A stretch of DNA of 8,486 nucleotides from Draconibacterium sp. (GCA_027011835.1 JALUZN010000260.1:1-8486), one strand, 5' to 3'. Positions 1 to 6,355 are shown, numbered from the stretch's first letter. Program-made: numbers and translations. The notes: generated by a model not told the origin, from the letters alone.

Positions 1-234
1 TTGCTTATTCATGCGTATCAAATTAATCTGGCAAAAAAAGATATGGGCAAATTTACGCGCAGCATCATGCTCATTACATTTTTTAAACTAATTTTATTTT
101 CGGCTGTTGCCATTGCTTATATTGCTTTTGCTCCACAAAATGCACTTATTTTTGTTGTTTGTTTAATGTTTCTCTATCTCATTTTCACCTTTTTCGAAGT
201 CTCCGAGATTAGTCGTATCTCACGAAAAAAGTAA
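1..234 (+). CDS. AtpI-like small membrane protein, C-terminal part (5' end outside window)
   Basis: The frame is open at the left edge and ends at TAA 232-234, so only the last 77 residues are visible and the TTG at position 1 should not be taken as the start. Two hydrophobic segments are seen, at about residues 23-44 and 48-66, followed by a short basic tail ending in RKK. A small protein with two or more membrane helices just upstream of atpB matches what is commonly found in Bacteroidota ATP synthase loci: an AtpI/AtpZ-like gene, or the short uncharacterised membrane protein next to it. AtpI proteins help assemble the c ring or supply Mg2+ in other bacteria. That role here is inferred from position and hydrophobicity, since no diagnostic motif is visible. 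Family assignment is tentative, but the gene itself is likely real. Confidence 0.6.
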   Translation: MLIHAYQINLAKKDMGKFTRSIMLITFFKLILFSAVAIAYIAFAPQNALIFVVCLMFLYLIFTFFEVSEISRISRKK

Positions 235-455
235 AATTAAAAGCTATCATTTCTCTTAACGCAGTCTACAAATCGTACGTCGTTGATAACACGGTGTAGC
301 AATCCCAAAAAACTAACACAACAACAGTTGAAAATTTTAAACAAATCTCTCATTATATTGTTATAAATCGCATAAACAACATCAATACATTTAAACTAAA
401 ATCAAGCAAAAGTTTGTTACACGAACATTTTAAAAATAACTTAATTCTTAACTCA

Positions 456-485
456 GTTTTTGAAATAAAAAATTATTTCAGAAAC
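456..485. repeat. 13-bp inverted repeat upstream of atpB (operator or leader hairpin candidate)
   Basis: The left arm GTTTTTGAAATAA (456-468) pairs with the right arm TTATTTCAGAAAC (473-485) around an AAAA loop. The only imperfection is T460 opposite G481, which would be a G-U wobble in RNA. The stem is A/T-rich and no T-tract follows, so it does not look like an intrinsic terminator. It lies about 57 bp upstream of the candidate -7 box. It could be a protein-binding palindrome or an mRNA structure from readthrough of the upstream gene. Function is unknown. Confidence 0.4.
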
Positions 486-541
486 GGCATTATTTATAAA
501 CTAAATTTCGTGTTTTTTATCCCGACATTGAAAAAATCTTC

Positions 542-549
542 TAAATTTG
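542..549 (+). promoter_or_regulatory. Candidate atpB promoter, Bacteroidota -7 box TAAATTTG
   Basis: TAAATTTG fits the Bacteroidota sigma-A -7 consensus TAnnTTTG exactly and is the only perfect match in the 340-bp gap. The expected TTTG -33 element is weak: only TTTA/TTAT at 516-520 falls near the correct 19-21 nt spacing. Transcription from here would start near 553-557, leaving a short A-rich leader of about 20 nt before the atpB ATG and no Shine-Dalgarno sequence, as is usual in this phylum. The motif is short and the region AT-rich, so chance occurrence cannot be excluded. Confidence 0.45.
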
Positions 550-574
550 TAGGCACTTGATAAACTGATAAACT

Positions 575-1693
575 ATGCACAAGTTTTCGAAAGCAACATA
601 TATAATTATAGTACTTGTTTTAGCAGGAGTTACTCCTCTGCTTGCTCAGCACGACAACAAAGCGGAACACGAACAAAAAGCAAACAAACACGAAGAGCAA
701 ACTTTTGATGCAGGAGAATTTGTTATGCATCACGTATCCGATGCATACGATTACCACATTGTTTCGTTTGGCAACACAAACATAAGCATCCCGCTCCCAG
801 TTATTCTCTATTCAAAACATCCCGAATTACACGGAGGAAAAAGTTTTCATGTTTTCATGTCAACAAAGTTTCACCATCAACATGCCGATTACAAAGGATT
901 CAGAATCTCGGAACAAAAAGATTACGACGGAAAAATTGTTGAAATTAATGCAGAAGGTCAGGAAATTGGAAAACCTTTCGACCTGTCGATTACAAAAACT
1001 GTTGCAGGAATATTTGTGTCGATTATGTTAATTTTCACCGTTCTTTTTTCGGTTAAACGTATGATGAAAAAGAATAAAGGGAAAGCACCAAAAGGGATTC
1101 AGAATATTGTTGAACCCATTGTTCTATTTATTCGCGACGAGATTGCAAAACCAACAATAGGAGACAAAAAATACGAAAAGTTTATGCCTTTTTTGCTAAC
1201 GCTTTTCTTTTTTATTTTAGCAAACGATATTTTAGGACTAATTCCGTTCCCGCCATTTTCGGCAAATGTAACCGGAAACATTACTGTAACCATGGTTTTG
1301 GCACTGTTTACGTTTGTAATAACAACCTTTAACGGCAACAAACATTACTGGAAAGAGATATACAACCCCGATGTACCTTGGTGGTTAAAATACCCTTTCC
1401 CGCTAATGCCAATTGTTGAGTTAACCGGAGTAATTACAAAACCATTTGTTTTAATGGTGCGGCTATTTGCAAACATGTTAGCAGGCCACATGATTGTTAC
1501 CGTATTTGTTAGTTTAATATTTGTTTTCGCCCATCTAATGGGGCCAGCTGCCGGATATGCAATAAGCCCGGTATCAGTAGGATTTTCGGTGTTTATTTTA
1601 TTACTCGATATTTTAGTATCGTTTATTCAAGCCTATGTTTTTACATTGTTGTCGGCACTCTATTTTGGAATGGCGACAGCAGACCATCATTAA
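575..1693 (+). CDS. atpB: F-type ATP synthase subunit a
   Basis: This is the Fo stator subunit that forms the two proton half-channels against the c ring. The 372-residue protein is about 100 residues longer than the E. coli subunit (271 aa) because of an N-terminal extension. Residues 1-24 look like a Sec signal peptide, with a basic start, a hydrophobic core and likely cleavage after LLA before Q25. They are followed by a His-rich, probably periplasmic segment to about residue 140. Membrane helices follow at about 142-160, 203-225, 236-252, 281-325 and 333-366. The essential stator arginine is R296 in the motif VRLFANMLAGH, with N300 matching E. coli N214. H305 and D345 occupy the positions of E. 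coli E219 and H245, so the pair is swapped. The QAYVFTLLSALYFGMA C-terminal motif is typical of the family. The start is chosen because it gives the signal peptide. It is the first gene after the long leader and is followed 24 nt later by atpE. Confidence 0.97.
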   Translation: MHKFSKATYIIIVLVLAGVTPLLAQHDNKAEHEQKANKHEEQTFDAGEFVMHHVSDAYDYHIVSFGNTNISIPLPVILYSKHPELHGGKSFHVFMSTKFHHQHADYKGFRISEQKDYDGKIVEINAEGQEIGKPFDLSITKTVAGIFVSIMLIFTVLFSVKRMMKKNKGKAPKGIQNIVEPIVLFIRDEIAKPTIGDKKYEKFMPFLLTLFFFILANDILGLIPFPPFSANVTGNITVTMVLALFTFVITTFNGNKHYWKEIYNPDVPWWLKYPFPLMPIVELTGVITKPFVLMVRLFANMLAGHMIVTVFVSLIFVFAHLMGPAAGYAISPVSVGFSVFILLLDILVSFIQAYVFTLLSALYFGMATADHH

Positions 1694-1717
1694 TATTAAT
1701 TATTTAAATTAAATGCT

Positions 1718-1981
1718 ATGTTATCAGCAATTTTAACTGTATTACTTCAAGCTGCCACCGCCGCCACAGTCGGTAAAATGGGTGCTGCTATCGGAGCCGG
1801 ACTCGCTGCAATTGGAGCGGGTATTGGAATTGGAAACATCGGAGGAAGCGCCATGGAAGCAATTGCCCGGCAACCTGAAGCTATTGGCGACATTCGCTCG
1901 AATATGATTGTTGCGGCAGCACTTGTTGAAGGTGTAGCCTTCTTTGCTGTTATTATTTGTGCGCTTGTTATTTTTATTTAG
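1718..1981 (+). CDS. atpE: F-type ATP synthase subunit c
   Basis: This is the proteolipid that forms the rotating ring of Fo. The 87 residues form two helices joined by the conserved polar loop R51-Q-P-E54 that contacts gamma/epsilon. Helix 1 carries the GxGxGxG packing motif (G33, G35, G37, G39) that sets helix packing in the ring. Helix 2 carries the ion-binding carboxylate E71 in the sequence LVEGVAFF. By alignment on the RQPE loop, the Na+-ligand positions of Na+-type c subunits (Gln in helix 1, Ser/Thr after the Glu) are I38 and G72 here, which predicts H+ coupling. The spacer before it (24 nt, almost all A/T) has no Shine-Dalgarno sequence. A strong hairpin follows the stop codon. Ring size cannot be deduced from the sequence by eye. 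Confidence 0.97.
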   Translation: MLSAILTVLLQAATAATVGKMGAAIGAGLAAIGAGIGIGNIGGSAMEAIARQPEAIGDIRSNMIVAAALVEGVAFFAVIICALVIFI

Positions 1982-1993
1982 CAAAACGAATTT

Positions 1994-2029
1994 GAGAATA
2001 ACTTCCGGGATTGCCGGAAGTTCATTCTC
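1994..2029 (+). promoter_or_regulatory. Strong intercistronic hairpin between atpE and atpF
   Basis: The left arm GAGAATAACTTCCGG (1994-2008) pairs with 2014-2029 over 15 base pairs with one bulged C (2023) and a 5-nt GATTG loop. The upper part, AACTTCCGG with CCGGAAGTT, is nine uninterrupted pairs and G/C-rich compared with its surroundings. It starts 12 nt after the atpE stop and ends 21 nt before the atpF ATG. The sequence after it (TTTCATT) is a poor T-tract, so full termination is unlikely and the downstream genes are essential. A role in 3'-end protection of atpE-containing mRNA or in partial attenuation is inferred, consistent with the need for many more c subunits than other subunits. 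Confidence 0.6.
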
Positions 2030-2050
2030 TTTCATTAAAAAAATTAGGTT

Positions 2051-2545
2051 ATGGGTTTAGTTACGCCAAATCCCGGCACATTTATATGGATGGTTATTAT
2101 TTTTGGAATTGTACTGTTTATTCTGAAAAAATACGCATGGGTACCAATTCTGAAAACATTAAAAGAGAGAGAAGAGTCTATCGACAAAGCATTAAACTCG
2201 GCTGCCGAAGCAAGAAAAGAGGTTGAAGGACTAAAAGCAAACAACGAAAAAATTATTGCCGAAGCCCGAAAAGAGAAAGACATTATTTTGAAAGAGGCAA
2301 AAGAGATGAAAAATAAAATTATTGCCGAAGCAAAAGAAAAAACCAATCTCGAAACGCAGAAAAGCATAGAGCTGGCGCGTCAGCAAATTGAAGTTGAAAA
2401 AAATGCTGCATTGGATGAAATAAAAAAACAAATTGCCGAACTCTCGGTCTCAATTGCCGAAAAAGTAATTAAAAAAGAGCTAAGCAATCCTTCGGAGCAA
2501 AAGAAAATGGTTGACAATTTAATCGACGATATAAAGCTGAATTAA
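2051..2545 (+). CDS. atpF: F-type ATP synthase subunit b
   Basis: This is the peripheral-stalk subunit that links Fo to F1 through delta. The 164-residue protein has one N-terminal membrane helix (about residues 11-26), then the conserved WVPILKTLKER turn with R40, followed by a long highly charged Ala/Lys/Glu-rich helix (about 40-145) expected to form the right-handed coiled coil of the b dimer. The KIIAEA segment occurs at residues 67-72 and again at 89-94, a spacing of 22 residues or two 11-residue repeats. The C-terminal part (about 130-160) is the delta-binding end. Length is close to E. coli b (156 aa). Only one b-type gene is present, so a homodimer is expected. The upstream spacer holds the hairpin after atpE. 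The stop codon is separated from the atpH start by just ATT. Confidence 0.96.
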   Translation: MGLVTPNPGTFIWMVIIFGIVLFILKKYAWVPILKTLKEREESIDKALNSAAEARKEVEGLKANNEKIIAEARKEKDIILKEAKEMKNKIIAEAKEKTNLETQKSIELARQQIEVEKNAALDEIKKQIAELSVSIAEKVIKKELSNPSEQKKMVDNLIDDIKLN

Positions 2546-2548
2546 ATT

Positions 2549-3097
2549 ATGGATCAAAGCGCAATTAATGTAAGATACGCAAAAGCTCTTTTCCTGACAG
2601 CAAAAGAGAAACAGAAGATGGAAGACCTAAAAACCGATATTGAATTGGTTTTAGACGTATGTAATAAATCTGTCGATTTTATTCTTCTGCTCGAAAGCCC
2701 CATTATTAAAACGTCGAAAAAAACAAAACTGATAACCTCTGTTTTCAAAGGAAAAATAGACGAACTTTCATTGAAATTTCTTCTGTTGGTTACGGCAAAT
2801 AAACGAGAAGTTTATATTCCCGGCATTTGTCGGAATTTTCTAAATCTCATAAAAAAAGACCAAAATATTAAAACGGCACGACTAACTACCGCTTTGGAAA
2901 TTGATTCGGAAGCATTGCAAAAAATTAAAGATTTACTGGGGAAAGAGTTAAATGCAACCATTGAACTCTCAACCGGTGTTAACCCCGAAATTATTGGAGG
3001 ATTGGTTTTACGTATCGACGATAAACAGTACGATGCAAGTATTGCCACTCAACTCAAAAGAATAAAACAAGATTTACTGGAATCGGAATTAAAATAA
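2549..3097 (+). CDS. atpH: F-type ATP synthase subunit delta (OSCP)
   Basis: This is the cap of the peripheral stalk, which holds the alpha3-beta3 head through the alpha N-termini and binds the b C-terminus. The 182-residue protein shows both OSCP/delta domains. The N-terminal helical domain begins with the conserved RYAKALF motif (residues 9-15). The C-terminal domain carries the family signature around residues 145-165 (NPEIIGGLVLRIDDK...YDASI). Length is close to E. coli delta (177 aa). It starts 3 nt after atpF in the same reading frame as the atpF stop codon, consistent with translational coupling. A 26-nt spacer follows before atpA. Confidence 0.95.
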   Translation: MDQSAINVRYAKALFLTAKEKQKMEDLKTDIELVLDVCNKSVDFILLLESPIIKTSKKTKLITSVFKGKIDELSLKFLLLVTANKREVYIPGICRNFLNLIKKDQNIKTARLTTALEIDSEALQKIKDLLGKELNATIELSTGVNPEIIGGLVLRIDDKQYDASIATQLKRIKQDLLESELK

Positions 3098-3123
3098 ACG
3101 AAAGCGTTAAAAATTAATACAAG

Positions 3124-4704
3124 ATGGCAAATATAAAACCTGCTGAAGTTTCTCAAATTTTGAAACAACAACTCGAAGGTTTCAAATCGGAAGCCGAATT
3201 AGAAGAAGTTGGAACAGTACTACAAGTTGGCGATGGTATTGCCCGTATTTACGGGCTTTCTAATGTCGAGTCGAACGAAATGATTGAGTTTGACAGCGGC
3301 GTAAAAGGCATTGTTCTCAACTTGGAGGAAGACAATATCGGAGCTGTTCTTTTGGGCTCTTCAGAAAAGATTAAAGAGGGCGACACCGTAAAACGATTGC
3401 GCAAAATTGCTTCGATTGAGGTAGGCGAAAGTTTACTCGGACGGGTAATAAATACCATTGGCGAACCAATAGACGGCAAAGGAGCCATTCAGGGAGAACT
3501 GTTTGAAATGCCTTTGGAAAGAAAAGCACCCGGAGTAATTTTCAGGCAACCGGTTACTCAACCGTTGCAAACCGGTTTAAAAGCTATCGATGCAATGATT
3601 CCAATTGGTAGAGGCCAACGCGAATTAATTATTGGCGACCGCCAAACCGGAAAAACAGCCGTTGCCATCGACACAATTATTAACCAGCGCGAAAATTACG
3701 AGAAAGGTGAGCCGGTTTACTGTATTTATGTTGCCATCGGTCAAAAAGGATCGACCGTTGCAAACATTTCGGCAACACTCGAAAAGCACGGTGCAATGGA
3801 TTATACGGTAATTGTTTCGGCAACAGCCGCCTACCCGGCAGCACTGCAATATTATGCACCTTATGCCGGAGCAGCCATTGGAGAATATTTCCGCGACACC
3901 GGCCGCGATGCACTTATTATATACGACGACCTTTCGAAACAGGCGGTTTCGTACCGCGAAGTTTCATTGCTGCTTCGTCGTCCACCGGGCCGTGAAGCCT
4001 ATCCCGGCGACGTTTTCTACCTGCACTCGCGTTTGCTCGAACGGGCTGCAAAAATTATCGATTCGGACGATATTGCGAAAGATATGAACGACCTACCCGA
4101 CAGTTTAAAAGACAAAGTAAAAGGTGGCGGTTCGTTAACAGCACTGCCAATTATTGAAACACAGGCCGGCGACGTTTCGGCATACATTCCCACAAACGTA
4201 ATTTCGATTACCGACGGACAAATCTTCCTCGAGTCGAACCTCTTTAACTCGGGAATACGGCCCGCTATTAATGTGGGAATTTCGGTTTCGCGTGTGGGAG
4301 GAAATGCACAGGTAAAAGCGATGAAGAAGATTGCCGGGACGCTGAAACTCGATCAGGCACAATTTCGCGAACTGGAAGCATTTGCAAAGTTTGGCTCCGA
4401 CCTCGATGCATCGACAATGCGCACACTCGATAAAGGGCGCAAAAATGTTGAAATATTAAAACAAGGACAGTATTCGCCTGTAAAAATCGAACACCAAATT
4501 GCAATTATTTACTGCGGAACAAAAGAGTTGCTTCGTAATGTTCCGATTGAAAAAGTAAAAGAATTTGAAGACGATTTTATTCAGATAATGGAGTTGCAAC
4601 ACCGCCCTGTTTTAGACGAATTAAAATCGGGAAAACTAACTGCCGAAATTGAAGAAACGATTAAAAAAGTGGCAACCGAGGTTGCAGGGAAATATAAAAA
4701 TTAA
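3124..4704 (+). CDS. atpA: F-type ATP synthase subunit alpha
   Basis: This is the non-catalytic nucleotide-binding subunit of F1 that alternates with beta in the hexameric head and contributes the arginine finger to the catalytic site. The 526-residue protein has the beta-barrel domain (about 25-95), the P-loop GDRQTGKT at 171-178 (K177, with Q174 typical of alpha rather than beta), the Walker B region LIIYDDL (264-270), the SRLLERAAK segment at 302-310, and the arginine finger R390 in ISVSRVGG. The helical C-terminal domain follows. Between ERAAK and GSLTALP the chain is about seven residues longer than E. coli alpha (DIAKDMNDLPDSLKD region), a feature I associate from memory with Bacteroidota alpha subunits. 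The beta partner gene is not in the window. Confidence 0.98.
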   Translation: MANIKPAEVSQILKQQLEGFKSEAELEEVGTVLQVGDGIARIYGLSNVESNEMIEFDSGVKGIVLNLEEDNIGAVLLGSSEKIKEGDTVKRLRKIASIEVGESLLGRVINTIGEPIDGKGAIQGELFEMPLERKAPGVIFRQPVTQPLQTGLKAIDAMIPIGRGQRELIIGDRQTGKTAVAIDTIINQRENYEKGEPVYCIYVAIGQKGSTVANISATLEKHGAMDYTVIVSATAAYPAALQYYAPYAGAAIGEYFRDTGRDALIIYDDLSKQAVSYREVSLLLRRPPGREAYPGDVFYLHSRLLERAAKIIDSDDIAKDMNDLPDSLKDKVKGGGSLTALPIIETQAGDVSAYIPTNVISITDGQIFLESNLFNSGIRPAINVGISVSRVGGNAQVKAMKKIAGTLKLDQAQFRELEAFAKFGSDLDASTMRTLDKGRKNVEILKQGQYSPVKIEHQIAIIYCGTKELLRNVPIEKVKEFEDDFIQIMELQHRPVLDELKSGKLTAEIEETIKKVATEVAGKYKN

Positions 4705-4721
4705 ATGATTAGTAATACGGT

Positions 4722-4741
4722 GAAAAGTTCTTCGCCTTTTC
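4722..4741 (+). promoter_or_regulatory. Weak hairpin in the atpA-atpG spacer
   Basis: GAAAAG (4722-4727) pairs with CTTTTC (4736-4741) around an 8-nt loop, and can be extended outward by G-U pairs. A run of five T residues lies 9 nt downstream (4751-4755), so the layout loosely resembles an attenuator. The stem is short and weak. It sits within the 65-nt gap between atpA and atpG, one of the two longest spacers inside the operon. Function is uncertain and it may be incidental. Confidence 0.25.
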
Positions 4742-4769
4742 GTTACACTGTTTTTCAAACTTATTAAAT

Positions 4770-5648
4770 ATGGCCGGGTTAAAAGAAATACGAACACGAA
4801 TTGCATCGGTAAAAACCACCAGACAGGTTACCAGTGCCATGAAAATGGTTTCGGCAGCAAAGCTAAAAAAAGCACAAGATTCTATTCTTCAAATCAGACC
4901 GTATGCCAACAAATTGCACGACATTTTAACTTCGTTAAGTGCCAGTTTAGACAATGTTCAAGAATCGGTTTATACTAAAAACCGCAAGCCCGACAAAGTG
5001 CTTGTCGTTCTTATCTCGTCGAACCGTGGATTGTGTGGCGGATTCAATACAAATATCTCGAAAAAAGCCATCGACCTTGTTAAAACAAAATACAACCAAC
5101 AGTTACAGCTTGGAAATGTAGATTTTATAAGCATTGGGAAACAGGGAAATAAACAGATGAAACATCGCGGAATGCATGTTGTCGAGAATAAAGACGAAAT
5201 CTTTAATTCGCTCTCTTTCGAAAATGTTTCGGTAATTGCACAAAATATTATGGACAGTTTCGCTGCGGGCAAATACGACCGTATAGAACTGGTATACAAC
5301 CAATTTAAAAATGCTGCGGTACAGATTCAGACCACCGAACAGTTTCTTCCGGTTGAAATAAAAGAGGAGAAAAATAATACTACCAATTACGATTTTATTT
5401 ACGAACCATCGAAAGAGGTTATTATTCAGGAATTAATTCCGCGCTCGTTAAAAATTCAGATTTACAAAGCTCTGTTAGATTCGAATGCTGCCGAGCATGG
5501 TGCAAGAATGACAGCAATGCATCAGGCAACCGACAATGCGACCGAACTGCTTAAAGATCTTACTTTGCAATACAACAAAGCCCGACAAGCTACAATAACA
5601 GGAGAGATTTTGGAAATTGTTAGTGGTGCCGAAGCATTAAAAGGTTAG
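4770..5648 (+). CDS. atpG: F-type ATP synthase subunit gamma
   Basis: This is the central rotor shaft of F1, which couples c-ring rotation to catalysis. The 292-residue protein has the conserved N-terminal helix with TRQVTSAMKMVSAAKLKKAQ (about 17-36), the central alpha/beta domain with SSNRGLCGGFN (83-93), and the C-terminal helix (about 237-290) with SNAAEHGARMTAM and TITGEILEIVSGAEAL. Both helices are needed for the coiled-coil shaft and both are complete. Length is similar to E. coli gamma (287 aa), and there is no chloroplast-type regulatory insertion with a Cys pair. It is the last plus-strand ATP synthase gene here. No atpD or atpC follows, and its stop codon lies 2 bp from the stop of a convergent gene, so no intrinsic terminator fits between them. 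Confidence 0.97.
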   Translation: MAGLKEIRTRIASVKTTRQVTSAMKMVSAAKLKKAQDSILQIRPYANKLHDILTSLSASLDNVQESVYTKNRKPDKVLVVLISSNRGLCGGFNTNISKKAIDLVKTKYNQQLQLGNVDFISIGKQGNKQMKHRGMHVVENKDEIFNSLSFENVSVIAQNIMDSFAAGKYDRIELVYNQFKNAAVQIQTTEQFLPVEIKEEKNNTTNYDFIYEPSKEVIIQELIPRSLKIQIYKALLDSNAAEHGARMTAMHQATDNATELLKDLTLQYNKARQATITGEILEIVSGAEALKG

Positions 5649-5650
5649 AT

Positions 5651-6355
5651 TTACAGCACCTGCCCAACAATTACAATTCGTGTTGCCGACTGATAACCGT
5701 AAACAACAGCTTTCTCCCGGAATTCATTTATCTGCAATTTTAAAATCTCATAATCAGGATGAGTTTTAACCGTATCTAACCGTTTCTTCATCTTCACAAC
5801 TTTCTCCTCAATTTCAACAGAAGTTAGTTTTTTGTTCTCTTCTTTTTTATGCTCAAAATGAAATTGAATTTCAATCCCGGCCTCATTTACAAACTGCAAA
5901 ATTTCATGCTTTTTAAATGCCTGATTGTGATTAATTCCCTGTATACGGTCAATCCTGCTTCCAAAATGATGAACCATTCGATGCACTTGCTGTGCTTCGT
6001 TTAAGTTATCGCTAAAAAGTTCGTTTATAATTATCCATCCGCCCGGTTTAACAACGCGTTTCATTTCGTTCAGTGCCAAATCAACATCAGTAAGATGGTG
6101 AAGTGCCATTGAAATTGAAACAACGTTAAACGAATGATTGGTAAAATCGAGTTGCTCGGCACTCATTCTCTTAAAGCTTACATCGCGAAACGTTTGGGCT
6201 GCATCAATCAACGACTCATTATTTGGGTCGACTCCGGTAATTTTAGCCGTGGGAAAAATATCTTTTAAAACAAGTAAAAAGTTGCCACTTCCAGTTCCCA
6301 CATCCAGAACATTTGCAATCTCTTTATTACTAAAAAACTGTTTTAACTGTCTCAT
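5651..6355 (-). CDS. Class I SAM-dependent methyltransferase, substrate unknown
   Basis: The 234-residue protein has a Rossmann-type methyltransferase core of the Methyltransf_11/UbiE-like kind. Motif I is VLDVGTGSGNF (16-26). The acidic end of strand 2 is D43 in GVDPNNE. Motif III-like SAEQLDF lies at 65-71. The motif IV region is FNVVSISMALHHL (76-88), and VVKPGGWIIINELF (101-114) is the post-core strand. A C-terminal part rich in Lys/Glu (about 165-215) looks helical and may form the substrate lid. The protein has no cysteine, which argues against an ArsM-type arsenite methyltransferase. Substrate (small molecule, quinone, lipid or protein) cannot be told. The start is firmly bounded: an in-frame stop, that of the upstream transporter gene, lies two codons before the ATG. 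It is probably cotranscribed with that gene. At its 3' end it meets atpG head-on with a 2-bp gap. Confidence 0.85.
   Translation of the reverse strand: MRQLKQFFSNKEIANVLDVGTGSGNFLLVLKDIFPTAKITGVDPNNESLIDAAQTFRDVSFKRMSAEQLDFTNHSFNVVSISMALHHLTDVDLALNEMKRVVKPGGWIIINELFSDNLNEAQQVHRMVHHFGSRIDRIQGINHNQAFKKHEILQFVNEAGIEIQFHFEHKKEENKKLTSVEIEEKVVKMKKRLDTVKTHPDYEILKLQINEFREKAVVYGYQSATRIVIVGQVL

Larger units (their letters stand above)
235..574. other. 340-bp non-coding AT-rich leader region upstream of atpB
   Basis: No convincing open reading frame is present on either strand. The stretch is strongly A+T-rich and contains three items of note. A weak stem (CTACA 266-270 with TGTAG 295-299) lies about 30 nt after the upstream stop codon and lacks a T-tract. 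A long inverted repeat lies at 456-485. A consensus-like Bacteroidota -7 box lies at 542-549. Just before the atpB start there is an 8-bp tandem duplication of TGATAAAC (558-565 and 566-573). The size of the gap is large compared with the 3-69 nt spacers inside the operon, which suggests a separate transcription start for atpB onward. Nothing else recognisable was seen. Confidence 0.6.

Noticed and set aside
266..299. Terminator after the AtpI-like gene
   Set aside because: The 5-bp stem has a long, poorly paired interior and no T-tract, too weak to call.
558..573. Tandem TGATAAAC duplication just before the atpB start as a regulatory repeat
   Set aside because: Only two 8-bp copies in AT-rich sequence, and no known motif. 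It is noted in the leader description only.
1718..1981. Possible Na+-coupled ATP synthase, as in some anaerobes
   Set aside because: Alignment on the RQPE loop puts Ile (I38) and Gly (G72) where Na+-type c subunits have Gln and Ser/Thr, so proton coupling fits better.
1742..2035. 97-residue open frame on the minus strand across atpE
   Set aside because: It lies antisense to a clear atpE gene, has low-complexity Ser/Asn/Cys-rich content and no recognisable domain. It is a shadow frame.
3812..4087. Open frame of 91 residues in another plus-strand frame inside atpA
   Set aside because: It overlaps the conserved core of atpA fully and shows no protein-like composition or start context.
5651..6355. 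Arsenite methyltransferase (ArsM) for the methyltransferase
   Set aside because: The protein contains no cysteine, whereas ArsM needs conserved cysteines, and no ars genes are nearby.
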